Assembly: GCA_903813345.2 (NCBI GenBank)
Contig: CAIIXF020000007.1
Location: 38,858,671 to 38,922,670, forward strand
Direction of reading: 5' to 3'
Length of the DNA stretch: 64,000 nucleotides
Source of the DNA: Owenia fusiformis
Lineage: Eukaryota > Annelida > Polychaeta > Sabellida > Oweniidae
Shown here: piece by piece, positions 33,756 through 46,694 of the stretch
How the letters are laid out: each line of letters begins with the position of its first letter
How positions within the stretch are numbered: the first letter of the stretch is position 1
Translations under genes and position numbers: made by a program
The notes under the pieces: generated by a model
What the model saw: the letters and a program-made list of their open reading frames with translations, nothing else
The model's database searches: none
What the model was told of the DNA's origin: nothing

Positions 33756-35470
33756 TTAGGTGTCAAAGTTTCTCAGAAATTAGTAGTTATAATTTTTACT
33801 TGGATTCATTTTACACGCATGTGCAACCGGGTACACATACAACAATTAATCCGATATTAGTTAGAATTCGAAATTGGGAGTTCGTACAAACCAGAACAAT
33901 CATCCAGGCTAATCGGCCCTTGCAAACATATAACGCCTTATCACATTTATAGATCTAAGATAAAAAAAAATATTGTAAAGAAGAAAGTGGAGGAAATAGG
34001 GAGACAATGATGGCGGTACTTTTTAAATCACACTGCGAGAAATGTAAAAGTGCAATTAGCCATCATAAGCTGATACCTCACCAATGGACAATGAAAGTTC
34101 TTGTCAGCATTTCTTCAACCGGGATGCAGCCTAAATATTTGAAACAACCTAATCACGTAATTATTTAGTCAGGTCGGCATAACAACAGTGAGTGAATGCG
34201 ATGGTTAAAATTATGTCCAATAAAATTAGTTAATTTGCGACTCGTCATTAACACAATAAGGAATTACAAATTCATTCATGCTAATTCATGGTTAGAACAC
34301 GTTGCAAATGTTAATACGATAAATATGTAGATTGTTCATGAATGTTTGGGTATTAAAATGATGCAGACATGAAACAATTTCTAGCCGAATTCACTCCACC
34401 CGACTGTTAACTTATAAGTCACGGTGGTTATACGGGCTGTTATATGCTGCTTTGAAACTAAAGATGCAATCACTTCGGATTGTCAGCGTTGTTGTAGGCC
34501 TTGATTTGGCGAAATCATTATCTTTTTAGCGTTTGTTTCAGTTGAATTTTACTGGACAGAATGATTTATGTAATTTAGGCGAATTTTATAGAGCCATATT
34601 TTTCTAAATTCCAAATTACATACTAGTAGCAAGCTGTACACTTTGGTTGATTGTGCTGAATGCGAGCTCGATTGTTTCAATTACAATAGACGTTAAAATT
34701 GATGAAATAGGGTTTTTGAGTTAAGTGTGTTAATAAGACCCATCCAAATGGATCAGACAAGCCGTTCAAAGAGGGACACTTAGGGGGTCTGGCCACCATA
34801 TCATTTCAATTAAAAGTCATTTGTTTGATTGATCACATCGACTTCATATCGGCACATTGTCCTTCGATTTTCAGTTTGACGACACCCCTCTCTACTGTCA
34901 TTTATTAAGGTTACCATGCCTCCGTATCTTAAGTTTTGGGAACAGAGCATATGGTTAAATAAAAAGTAGAAATTCAACAACCTTCATTTCTGTATTTCAG
35001 CTGACTATCATATACCTACTATTCAAACAACATATTCTTTATACTGTATACACCCACAAGGGTGTCATGTAAAACGTTGTAAATACTATATATGAGAAAA
35101 TAAGGCTGAATTGAATTGAAAAACAGTGTTTGTGGAAAAGGCACTGGGCGTGGTGGGTCCTCCATGCACACGAGTTGTCATCATGTAAGATTTGTCCAGC
35201 TTGAGGGAGCATGCTATTTTTCGTAAAAATACTAAGGAAACCTGACAAAAATATATCTTAACTCATATGTTTTGTTATACAGTTCCAAAGAAATGAATGT
35301 AAAATACAAAACTGCTCCCCCCAGTTTTTTCTACAAAAATAATGTTTAACCTTGAATGGATGGTGTTCCCACGTCTACGCCTTACGCAAACCCTTATTAC
35401 ATGTATTAAGTTGCATATTTAATTTTATGAGTTCTTGAAGACAGTTTATAATAGAATTTGTTGGATTTTG
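33756..35470. other. Intergenic stretch, nothing recognised
   Basis: AT-rich sequence. Open frames do not exceed 70 codons and show no domain. Confidence 0.6.
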
Positions 35471-35474
35471 GATT

Positions 35475-37120
35475 ACAATTATGGTTGTGATACTAATGTA
35501 AATGGACCATACTAATTTTGGATTTTTTTTGTTTTAAAGTAAATGGACCATACTAATTGTGGATTATGTTGTGATAATGTGAATTGACCATACTAATTTT
35601 GGATTATGGTTGTGATAATGTAAATGGACCATACTAACTTTGGATTATGGTTGTGATAATGTAAATGGACCATACTAATTTTGGATTATGTTGTGATAAT
35701 GTAAATGGACCATACTAATTTTGGATTATGTTGTGATAAAGTAAATGGACCATACTGATTTTGAATTATGTTGTGATAATGTAAATGGACCATACTAATT
35801 TTGGATTATGTTGTGATAATGTAAATGGACTATACAAATTTTTGATTATGTTGTGATAATGTAAATAAACCATACTAATTTTGGATTATGTTGTGATAAA
35901 GTAAATGGACCATACTGATTTTGGATTATGTTGTGATAATGTAAATGGACCATACTAATTTTGAATTATGTTGTGATAATGTAAATAAACCATACTAATT
36001 TTGAATTATGTTGTGATAATGTAAATGGATCATACTGATTTTGGATTATGTTGTGATAATGTAAATAAACCATACTAATTTTGGATTATGTTGTGATAAT
36101 GTAAATGGACCATACTAATTTTGGATTATGTTGTGATAAAGTAAATGGACCATACTGATTTTGAATTATGTTGTGATAATGTAAATGGACCATACTGATT
36201 TTGGATTATGTTGTGATAAAGTAAATGGACCATACTGATTTTGGATTATGTTGTGATAATGTAAATGGACCATACTAATTTTGGATTTTTTGTTTTAAAG
36301 TAAATGGACCATACTAATTTTGGATTATGTTGCGATAATGTAAATGGGCCATACTAATTTTGGATTATGTTGTGATAAAGTAAATGGACCATACTGATTT
36401 TGAATTATGTTGTGATAATGTAAATGGACCATACTAATTTTGAATTTTGTTGTGATAATGTAAATGGACCATACTAATTTTGAATTATGTTGTGATAAAG
36501 TAAATGGACCATACTGATTTTGGATTTTTTGTTTTAAAGTAAATGGACCATACTAATTTTGGATTATGTTGTGATAAAGTAAATGGACCATACTAATTTT
36601 GGATTATGTTGTGATAATGTAAATGGACCATACTAATTTTGGATTATGTTGTGATAATGTGAATAAACCATTCTAATTTTGAATTATGTTGTGATAATGT
36701 AAATGGACCATACTAATTTTGGATTATGTTGTGATAAAGTAAATGGACCATACTGATTTTGGATTATGGTTGGGATAATGTAAATGGACCATACTAATTT
36801 TGAATTATGTTGTGATAATGTAAATAAACCATTCTAATTTTGAATTATGTTGTGATAATGTAAATGGACCATACTAATTTTGGATTATGTTGTGATAATG
36901 TAAATGGACCATACTAATTTTGAATTATGTTGTGATAATGTAAATAAACCATACTAATTTTGGATTATGTTGTGATAATGAAAATAAACCATACTAATTT
37001 TGGATTATGTTGTGATAATGTAAGTTGACTATACTAATTTTGGATTATGTTGTGATAATGTAAATGGACCATACTAATTTTGAATTATGTCATGATAATG
37101 TAAATGGACCATACTAATTC
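35475..37120. repeat. 40-bp satellite, about 41 copies
   Basis: The unit GTAAATGGACCATACTAATT + TTGGATTATGTTGTGATAAT repeats head to tail. Variants include AAATAAACC, ACTGATT, GATAAAG and a shorter TTTTTTGTTTTAAAG form near 35521, 36286 and 36524 that suggests higher-order duplications. It ends about 530 bases beyond the PRIM1 stop codon. There are no spacers, so this is not a CRISPR-type array. Confidence 0.96.
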
Positions 37121-37182
37121 AGGTTGCTGACTTATTCTCTGCAGATAACATTCAACACAATTTTTTCCGTCACTTTTATACA

Positions 37183-37188
37183 TTTAAT
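37183..37188 (-). terminator. Possible PRIM1 polyadenylation signal
   Basis: ATTAAA on the minus strand, about 460 bases after the stop codon and just before the 40-bp satellite. No AATAAA is seen between. Weak evidence. Confidence 0.3.
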
Positions 37189-37649
37189 ATCTATAAGGAC
37201 GTTATATACACCTACATGTGATTATTTACAAATTTAAAAGTTGTGTATTATTTACATATTTGCATATCCAAATGTTCAATTTGTTTCTCGCTAATTTGAC
37301 ATTGTGCCCCAAAAACAGGTTAAAATCGATTTCCTCTGAGCTAAAATGTACTTAAACTCTTCATCACAAAGTTCAATCGATGGAAGAGCCAGCTAGGGAG
37401 GGTGCTCAGTTATAATAATTTCTCTCAGATGTTGAGTGTCCAATTGAACCACTTGCCATTTGGAAAATGTCCTTGTGGTTATACATATTCATCACTTTCT
37501 GATCTTGCTTGAAATGACTTTTTGGCAGTCTATACAATTTAGAACATCAACATCACACCTGTCAACTTAGTCCATGTTGTTGTCTCTTGCACATCAAATT
37601 GTCAGTTGCTCTGTTTCCAATCATATTAAAGAACACTGGTAGTTGTAGG

Positions 37650-40600
37650 CTAGAATTCTTTTCTCATATCTGGAATACAGACAAAATGAAATCATTTAGT
37701 AAAAACCATGATGTGCACAGTGGGACATAATAAAACAGTACCATTTACTGATAAACAGTACCATCTTCTGATAAAACAGTACCCTCTACTGATAAAACAG
37801 TACCATGTACTGATAAAACAGTGCCATCTACTGATAAAAAAGTACCACCTACTGACAAAACAGTACCATTTACTACCACTTGACCAAGGCTGTAGCCAGG
37901 CATGAGGCAAATAATTCACCAAAAGTTTACAGAAATATATATCATATATCTTTTTATGACAAAAGTATGAAAATGAAGTCTATGTGTTTTTGGCCCACCC
38001 TGTAGTTTACCCCATTTGCCTTCTTTTTCCATTCTGGCTACACCCAGTTATAAACTTGTGGAATTCTTAACTCTCATGTTAACATACGTGTCAGCTATTA
38101 CAAGTCAGTTGAATATAACATTACATCCTTTTGATACACACTTTTGATATAAATTACAGTAAAATGACTTTATGGGCCTCAGTGCATTGTTGAGTCTACA
38201 GAAAATGCTTACCACTTTGCTCAATCAATTTTCCTTTCCAAGATTTCTCAAGTTTTGTCAAGAAGTCTTCAAATATCTGTACAGGCCCCTTCAGACTTGT
38301 CCTTTTGTAATCTGAAATTAAGAATCTTGATGAGTTTCAGGAGTTATGAATGGGTTAAAATATGAAAGGTCATCGAGGTTTTATCAATCTTCAATAACAT
38401 ACACTGTACTTAAAGGAATATTCCTGGCCAGACCATTTCTCTCCTAATATGGTAGCTATAACCATATATATACTTTCCATATTTAGCAAAACATGGAAAA
38501 ATGTTTTGATATGGTCAATATTGATCACTTTAAAATGTAGTGCCGAATTCCAGTAGGCTGCCATCTTTTAATATTTCACTCAGGAAGTGACGTCATCGAC
38601 TCTCAGCTTTGCATATAACACTATAAGGAGCTATTAAGAATTACAAAACCAGCTGAATATTCTTTCTCAATTTTGTCTATGATTTAATCCTTCTAAAAGT
38701 CTCTTCTTTTATTCTAAGCTGACAAGCTCTGAACATATTTTTGCGCATAAAGTAAGGATCACTCATCTAGAAGTGATATTGTGATTGTCGATGACATCAC
38801 TTCCTGAGTAAAATCTTAAAAGATGGCAGCTTACTGGAAATGAGCACTTCATTTTTAAATTATCAATATTGACTATATTAAAACATTTCCCCATGTTTTG
38901 CTAAATATGGAAAGTATATATGATTATAGCTATCACATCAGGATAGAAAAGGTTTGGCCAGGAATGTTCCTTTAAGCATTCTAGTATGACCAACTGTGGT
39001 TTGGATCAAAAGCATCACTAAGGTTGAAAATATGACAGTGTCCTATTGTAAAACCTGTTGAATGGAACACTTTTGTAAGTGGATCACCTTTGAAAGTGGA
39101 ACACATTTGTAAGTGGATCACCTTCCAAAAAGGAATATAATTTTGAGGTTCAAAAGGCATCCAACTTGCACAAGTTCATTTTTAAATTTAATTAGGCCGA
39201 TAATAAGTCAATAGAGGAGTTTCAAAATACATGTAGCTTTGAAAATCTTGCTAATTCTAGTGACTTTTTAAAAAGAATTGGGCCAGATCCCCAAATTTCC
39301 AGGCTGAACTAATGTAAATTGTATTTAATTTATTGATTAAAGTTGTAATTTGTAAATTGCATTTTAGTCCACATTGCAGTCCTCCCTAAATGTCAAACCC
39401 ATTATACAAACAGTGTCCACAGACAGGCTTGGATAAATAGCTCAATTATGTTTGTGATACGCCAGAGGCTCGTCTCATTCTAGCTACATATAACTGAAAC
39501 CACATTTCAAATCAAATATTTCTTAAATACATTTTTACCTCTGATTTTTCTTTTCTCTTCATCATCAGATTTTTCAATGTTGTTGAGTTCCTCACAGATG
39601 TCGCTGTAAAACAGAAATACTGACATTTCACGCTACACTGCCCTCCAAAACTTTGGAAATCTTAATCCAACGAGGGAGCTAAGGTTGAGCTAACATTTGG
39701 AGTTGAGTGTAGATATTGCAACAAGAGTTATATTGCATGGCTTTATCTTTCACAATCAATTTGCACAACATACACTGATTCAAAACACCAATTGTTCTAA
39801 ACTTTATTACTTATTATACTCAACCAGGGCCAGGTAGGGCCACATACAAGTCTATACATGAATGTATCTGATATATGGAACAGCAATAGGGTTAACATCA
39901 TCTACATCTACATGTATATTACTAGTTATGCTCAATCAGGGCCAAGTAGGGTCACATATAAGTCTATACATGTATGTACCTGATACGTGGAACAGCCATT
40001 GGGTCAAAATCATCGACATCTTCAACATCAATGGGCACACAGATCCTCCCAGTCTTGGGATGTACACAGAATGGGGACTTGAGCAGATGGTTCACCCCTT
40101 TACTGACGTTGATATCCAGACGAGGGTAGCAGAACTGAAGCATGATCTCCTCAGGGAGATGCCACGATTTACTCATGTGACCCTGAAACATCAGTTATCC
40201 AATTATAGTGTGTGATGTCTATGCATGTCGCGTATGGGTGTGCGTGCAATTTCACCGATTTCACAAATCTATGAATCCTAAATAAATTGTTGCAACCATG
40301 AATATCATGATGTCATAGTAAGAGAGAATAAGCTTCTGGTAATAAATCATACTACCTCAACTCTATGATATCAACATACCAGAAGTTGGGATCATTTTGG
40401 GTTTTGTTTGAACAAGATAACAATAAGATTTATTTTCTCGCTTTAATTTACATGTACAATGTAAATATGTTTTCAAACTGAAATTCAGAGATCCTTTCCT
40501 TAGACAAATCAGATATTATCTACATAATCTATATCATTTAGAATTGTGACATCATTTTAGGACAGAAGTTCAGAATATCTTTCAAAGTTTTAAAGATTTT

Positions 40601-43600
40601 TAAGCAAATCTTGCTTACCTTTGCTTGGACATTTGCCACCATCAATTTCAGCAGTTCCCATCGCAAAATGGATGTCTGTGCGTCCTTACTTTGGAATTTC
40701 TCCGCCATATTCTCTCTCAACTGTATCACGGTTAAAGAAAACTGCATGCACTGTATTTGAAAATGTTATGATGGTCCTGTAGTGTATCTGTTGAACTTTT
40801 TTTCTGTTGAATTTTTTTTTATTAATGAAGATGAATAATGATTGATTTTGATCATGGCTGATTATTTTATTTAAGGCTATGAAGTGGTTTTCAGGATGAA
40901 TGAAATGCCCAATGGTCTTATATTGTGATAACTGTTCCTGAATAATGGGAGAGAGGGGGGGGGGGGTATTAGATATTGTTCCAATTCATGTAAGATTATA
41001 ATGTGGGATATTTGGGGTTTGTTTTCCTTATGACTGGTTGTACTCATTTATATTTCACCTTTTGGTATGTGCTCATTGGCTCTTTACATATTGGTATCTG
41101 AAATTTTTTCAAAAAGGATATCTCTGTCTGGTACAAGTGCAAGGACCTTTTTGCACTTTTCATCATCCCCTAGAAAATCTTGTTGTTTTATTGCGTAATT
41201 TACAAAATCTTCTTTAATGACATCAAGTGCTGCTCTGAAAATCAATAAAAAATAAATAAATAAAAGATAATTAGGGATCAAATAAAACTGTGAAGTTATC
41301 AAAATGTAATTAAGTAATCTGGGGAGTGAGTTTCTCTGGTAACTCCAGTGATTTTTGACCTGATCACAGCTTTCTCTGCCTGATAAAGAAATAGTAAAGA
41401 TGAATTTTTATATTTCTAGTTAACATCAATGTTAACTACATGCCTGCTTACTTTATTCCTTGCTGATTAAGTAATCTTTATGAATTAATCTTCATTTGAA
41501 AATATGTTTCCTTGAGAATTCCTCATCCCTTCATGATAGCTTACAGCTTATTAAGCTTATCAAGCTAAGCCTATTACAGCTTACATTGAAAAAAGCTTAC
41601 ACCTTATTAAGCTTATTACAGCTTATTAAGCTAAGCCTATTACAGTTTACAACAGAGATAGCTTACAGCTTATAACAGCGGAGATAGCTTACAGCTTATT
41701 TCAGCTTACTACAGCTTACAGCTTATTCATGAAAATATCACAATATTTGTTGCAGAACATTGAGTTACATATGTTAATTTCAATATATGTTGGAAAACAT
41801 AGACTTGCATATGTTAATTTCAATATATGTTGGAGAACATAGATTTGCATAAGTTAATTTCAATATATGTTGGAAAACATAGACTTGCATATGTTAATTT
41901 CAATATATGTTGGAAAACATAGATTTGCATAAGTTAATTTCAATATATGTTGCAGAACATTGAGTTACATATGTTAATTTCAATATATGTTGGAGAACAT
42001 AGATTTGCATATGTTAATTTCAATATATGTTGCAGAACATTGAGTTGCATATGTTAATTTCAATATATGTTGGAGAACATAGATTTGCATAAGTTAATTT
42101 CAATATATGTTGGAAAACATAGACTTGCATATGTTAATTTCAATATATGTCGGAAAACATAGATTCGCATATGTTAATTTCAATATTCTAATTTTATGAA
42201 GGCTGGGTTTACTTACTTCCCACAAAATAACAAACAATTACCGCTGTGACTGGAGAAACCATTAACATTTAAGCTTGTAGCCTTGGATGAATGAATATAA
42301 GTTTGATGATGATTACTTACTGTATTGAGGGATGGGATCTTTCAAAGAGAGTCACTTTCTTTGTTTGGTTGTCTCCTCCCTAAAAAGAGAGATATTCAGT
42401 TAACAGATATGACTTTCAATACTGATTTTGATTCTAAAAATCTAACATAATTTTTCAAATTAGGTGCATCAGAATAGTTTATTATCATAGCCATTTATGT
42501 TCAAAGATTTGTATGATACCACACAGGTGAGAAGTGGGGATTTATAAAGACCCTACTTCCATGACAAAGTCAAAATCCAACCCCCTTGGATAAGACTGCA
42601 TGTCAATTCCCGACCCTCCATGTGTGGAGGTCTCACACAAATGTTCATCCATTGTGACATCACAATAGCACATCAAATAGTGTCAACTCACCTTGACAAC
42701 CTGTAGATACTCAGAGACCGCAGAGCGTCCCATCTGGCTGAGTTTCCTAGCACCCTCATCACACACCCAGCAATGTATTCCTCTCCTACCAGAGTAGACC
42801 CACAACAAATGCTTGTAACCAAAATCCTCTGAAAGAGAAATGGAAAAGTAATTGGTACATTTCCTCATCATAGCATTGGAATGTCCAAATATTACATCCA
42901 GTTGCATATGCAGGGTTCAAAGTTTAGAAATTTTAGACAATTTGATGATTGACATAATCAGGCTTTTAATGAATGTGCCAATTGCTACTAAACTTATAGT
43001 AGGGCGTGTACACCTATAGCTTACCTGTCAACGCTCTGTTTAGTATTTTAATAGCCATAGTCATCAAAGGCCAACATTTATGACAAATGTCCGCTCCACT
43101 GGAATCATACCAAGTCAAAGTTAAAACAAATCTACAGAAAATGCAGTTACTGATACTATTGTTCTACAATAATTGCAGACTAGCTCTTGAGAGGAATCAT
43201 CTTTAAATACAGGCATATGGTTACCCTTTGCATTCTTTTGACTTCACTTCTTAAAAGAGAGCTTCGTCTTCACTCTTTCAGTTTACAATAAATCTCTGAT
43301 CTCACCGAGCCAATCAGAGTTCATCGTCGAAATATGGATGACTTTCTATGTGGTAATTTCCTCTAAAACCACCGCATAGTTAATGAGCACGTATTTAGCA
43401 CTATGTTCCTTCAACTTTGCTGATTGGTTGAGAAAAGATCAGCATGGTAGATTTGGAATGACTTATTACTCAGCTGTCAAAGGCACCAATATTTGTGGCG
43501 GGGTTGCTAAACTGTAATATTGTCTATACTAGGCAGAGGGTAGTTTATAACTAGACTCTGCATGCAGGGTAGCATATGGTTGGTAGCCAAATATATGGCA

Positions 43601-46011
43601 TCTCAAAATTGAATTTTCTGGCCCACCCTGTCACCTGTACATGCCATTTTGTTTAAACTACTGTTGTGCATATTCTGTACTGTACTTACGAGCAACAATA
43701 TCTGACATCGTCATAGTCTGTCATATCAATATCAAACACAAGTTCTTTCTCCTGAGCAATGAATGCTGATGCTTTGACGCAGTTGTGTTCTTTGGGCTGA
43801 AACAACAGCACAAAATGAAATATTATGAGGATTAAAATTCAGAACTCTATGCTCAACTTACTTGGGAATAGAGGGGTATACAAGACGATTGGTTATAAAG
43901 GTATTATATTTGGACAATTGAAAAAAACTTAAAAGCCACTATCACTATGTTAGACTTTTAAAAATCTTTTACATTATTATAGATCAATATTTGATCTCAT
44001 TTCTTTTTTCAGATGATGAATTTAGAATCATTTTAAGACTGCTGATGAAAAAATTGCTTCTTACAAGATGTGAAAAGACTGCCCCGATATCAATCTTATA
44101 TGGACACCGCTTCTGTATCTCTTTCTCCATCTCATTCTGGTCAGAGAATGACTGATATCTGATGTAGATGTCATCTTTCAAAGTAAATGAGAATTCACGC
44201 CTCTTGAAGTATGTCTTGGGCACTGTTAGAACAAAATACAATAAAATAAAAATAATAATACATCTTTGTAGCCCTTTGTATTTACCAAGTGGGGTTGTGA
44301 GTGTGTGCGCATCAAATAATTGTAAACCAAGAAAAGTAAATTTAACCCCCTAATGACCATAAAAGAACCCCATTTCTTCCTCTTCTAAAATGAAATCCCT
44401 CATAGACATAGACTCATTCCCTGGATTTATTTTGTTCAAATTGTTCTTACCAAAATCTGAGACCATCATAAAATTGAATGTCTATGCCAATAGACATGGA
44501 TTTATTTAGATGGATTTATTTGAATGGATTTATTTTGTTCAATTCAAATTGTTCTTCACAGTCAGAGAGAATGTTTCTGGCGAAATTCTGGGATTTCAAA
44601 TACATGTACTTGAAGTTGGGAAACCGGAAGGGCTTACCTTTTTTAATTCCCGAATCTCACCGAATCTCTCCGGAATTAGCTCATCTTGGTGACTGTAAAT
44701 TGCACAGCTGTATTCAATGGAGTCTTGTCATATTCAATCAGCCTCAATTTTAATCGTTTTTTGTCGACTGGTAAGAATACGCGGGGCAAATGGCAAGATG
44801 GATGACTTTTGACCTGACCTACACCTATGGCGGTGACGTCATCAATTTTATCTATACAAATTCTATTTGGTCACGTGACCTTGTGCCAGAAGTCCGACTT
44901 TTTGGTCAGTCGACCTGTTCAAAGTACATTTAGTAATAATTATCGCTTTTCAGAACAATTTAGGAAACAATATTTTCTATCTACGTCGATTACAAAGCAT
45001 CTAAGGTACGTAAATTTATATGAACAACTGAGTCAATAGGAATAAATAGCCCAACGAGAGTCGGCGGTCTTGAAAAATATTTGGATCTGGATGCCAGTCC
45101 TGGTATAGATATAGTTCCAGGGCAGTTCGAAGAACGTATTAGATGTCCGTGTTGTTCTTAAGGCGAAGCTATACTAAATAAAAAGTACAAAAAATAATTG
45201 CCATATTTTTTTTGATAAAGACACATGTTTTTAAAATCTGTTTACCTTGTATATGAATTGTATATCTTGACTAATGAAACATGTCAAAGTTAACATCACA
45301 CATAAACGCATTTTTCCAAACTATGAATTGGAGGTGCATGGATCCCCAAAGCTAGCATGAAGAGTGCGAAGTGAGGCTAATTTTTGAAAGTTTGAAGGAG
45401 TAGCCTTGCAACAGTCACGCATTTGCAAGAATTCAAAATTTCCAGATATAATCTTACCTTACCAAGGAACAATGAAGGAGCATGAAAATGTGTACTTCTT
45501 GCATTGTTAGAGTATAATAAAGCTCAAACCATTGTGAATTCTAAATATTTCATGTCCAACATTTTGTTTCCTGGAACTATTTTTTTACTCCATGAAACTT
45601 AAAAAAAATAGCCTCACTTCGCACTCTTCATGCTAGCTATGGGGAGCCATACACCTCAAAATCATAGTTATGAAAATTGCGTTTCAATGTGAGGATTTCT
45701 TTTATGTGTCTCTTTAGTCAGGAAATGCATTCACATACAAGGAAAACAGTATACAAAATCTTCTGACTTTATCAAAAAAATATGGCTCCCATGTTTTTGT
45801 ACTTTTGATTAACTTAAATGTCACCTTAACAAAATCTGAGACCATCATAAAATTGAAGTGTTGATTTCGATAATATGACAAGAGATCGATTCATAGTTTT
45901 TCACTTACCCCCTCCGTAGTGCAACCATCTGTAGTATGGTCCATACGGGAACAAACGTTTGTAGTACAATGGCAGTAAATCGGGCAATGTTTCACGATCG
46001 TACTCAGACAT
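37650..46011 (-). CDS. PRIM1: DNA primase small (catalytic) subunit, complete, 12 exons
   Basis: PRIM1 makes the RNA primers for replication within the polymerase alpha-primase complex. Exons on the minus strand: 45909-46011, 44065-44222, 43690-43796, 43025-43098, 42692-42828, 42321-42379, 41122-41234, 40619-40722, 39980-40182, 39539-39603, 38213-38311, 37650-37669. They total 1242 bases, or 413 codons plus stop; the family is about 420. The catalytic DxD is D109/D111 in FDIDMTD. The zinc ligands fit C121, C122, C128 and C131 ([11 protein letters not shown]). SGRRGIHCW and [18 protein letters not shown] (third catalytic Asp at 308) are intact. The start [13 protein letters not shown] fits the family. 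The protein ends in MRKEF, from a 20-base last exon. The intron between exons 7 and 8 is AT-AC. The gene looks functional. Confidence 0.97.
37735..37880. repeat. 21-bp minisatellite in the last PRIM1 intron
   Basis: About seven copies of AAAACAGTACCATCTACTGAT with small changes. Frames through it are repetitive and not genes. Confidence 0.88.
38410..38975. mobile_element. Foldback MITE in PRIM1 intron 10
   Basis: The left end TTAAAGGAATATTCCTGGCC matches the reverse complement of the right end, and pairing extends about 200 bases inward (ATGTTTTGCTAAATATGG arms, AAAGATGGCAGC, CAGGAAGTGA). Ends of the TTAAAGG..CCTTTAA type are common in animal MITEs. Confidence 0.82.
39817..40021 (-). repeat. 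Duplicated end of PRIM1 exon 9 with its splice donor
   Basis: The segment 39929-40021, which spans the last coding bases of exon 9 and its donor, is repeated with about 85% identity at 39817-39908 inside the following intron (112-bp offset). The copy keeps GATATATGGAACAGC for GATACGTGGAACAGC, but its donor is changed. Confidence 0.82.
40723..41121 (-). other. PRIM1: U12-type AT-AC intron of PRIM1
   Basis: On the minus strand the exon ends GACAGAG and the intron begins ATATCCTTTTT, the strict U12 donor consensus. It ends TTTCTTTAACCGTGATAC just before AGTTGAGAG. TTCTTTAAC is close to the U12 branch-site consensus TTCCTTAAC and sits about 10 bases from the AC end. Using these sites joins codon 251 correctly (phase 1) and gives a total length divisible by three. 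The nearest GT-AG alternative (GTAAAG at 41088) runs into a stop codon after joining. Confidence 0.88.
41530..41735. repeat. Degenerate short repeat cluster in PRIM1 intron 6
   Basis: Repeated ACAGCTTATTAAGCTTA and TTACAGCTTA words, many of them self-complementary around AAGCTT. No function seen. Confidence 0.7.
41745..42187. repeat. 40-bp minisatellite in PRIM1 intron 6, about 11 copies
   Basis: The unit TGTTGGAAAACATAGACTTG + CATATGTTAATTTCAATATA repeats with changes at few positions (GGAGAAC, GCAGAAC, ATTTGC, ATAAG). Different in sequence from the 40-bp satellite downstream of the gene, but of the same length. Confidence 0.93.
43225..43585. repeat. Copy of a dispersed repeat family in PRIM1 intron 3
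   Basis: It contains TTTGCATTCTTTTGACTTC, CTTAAAAGAGAGCTTCGTC and, at the other end, TTTATAACTAGACTCTGC. Related stretches are at 14780-14843, 32645-32720, 47385-47590 and 52690-52900. Confidence 0.72.
45183..45808. mobile_element. Foldback element in PRIM1 intron 1
   Basis: The left arm AAAAGTACAAAAA..CCATATTTTTTTTGATAAAG pairs with the right arm CTTTATCAAAAAAATATGG..TTTTTGTACTTTT. Inner arms also pair, for example GCTAGCATGAAGAGTGCGAAG with its complement near 45620. It has no coding content. Confidence 0.82.
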
Positions 46012-46140
46012 TTTTGGAGAATTTTTATTTGGCGCCAAATCTTTTTTACGATAGTGAAGGATAATTGAATGTCGTAAAACTAAATATTTTGTCCAGTCAA
46101 CATTTCAGATAAGATTGATGACACTAATACGAGGCATTCC
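46012..46140 (-). promoter_or_regulatory. Presumed PRIM1 5' UTR/promoter side
   Basis: The sequence directly upstream of the PRIM1 start. It has no TATA box; ATTTGGCGCCAAAT at 46027-46040 is a perfect E2F-like palindrome (TTTGGCGCCAAA) about 16 bases before the start codon. E2F control is well known for DNA replication genes in animals, so S-phase regulation is a reasonable inference. Confidence 0.65.
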
Positions 46141-46694
46141 AGGCTATCTTGCCATGTGTGTTATTTTCTTAATTTTAAAAATATTTTTTTTAAACACATT
46201 TTGCGACTATCAACAAGCAGAAAGTTAGAAAGTATTTTTATTTTTTTTGGTGCAATATTTGTCACTCCATATTTGTAAGTATTTTCAGCTTTTCAATTAA
46301 CTTTACACACTTTTTAAAATATATAATCCTTAAACGTATATTGTTTGATATTTACAGATAATAAGAGCCTTCAGATTGCAACTTTTTCTGGCATTGAAAG
46401 TATCTAAGTCGAATTGCGAACATGTAGATTAGCATGTATACCCGGAATATAATTAGTACAGTGGGGATCATAAAGAATTGCAAAAGCTATGAAAATTACA
46501 TGCTGTCGCACATGTAATAAATTCTTACCTCAGTGTATTCAGTGCTCTATTTTCACCGTCTGAGTAAGTCCAAATATAGTGGAATTTGTGTCCCTAATGA
46601 CAAATAAGAACTTCAAAAGTTCAAGTGAATATTCACATGTTATGCCGACTCTTCAAATGTAGAGGTGATTTTGTCGCCCGATTGCGCCGGAACA

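Noticed and set aside
35475-37120. Regular array that might be taken for a CRISPR
   Set aside because: Units are contiguous 40-bp copies without unique spacers, in an animal genome.
37692-37922. Frames of 65-76 codons on both strands
   Set aside because: Read from the 21-bp minisatellite in the last PRIM1 intron.
41084-41302. GT-AG splicing for PRIM1 exon 7 (GTAAAG donor at 41088)
   Set aside because: Joining to exon 8 gives a stop codon at once and adds residues the family lacks; the AT-AC pair fits.
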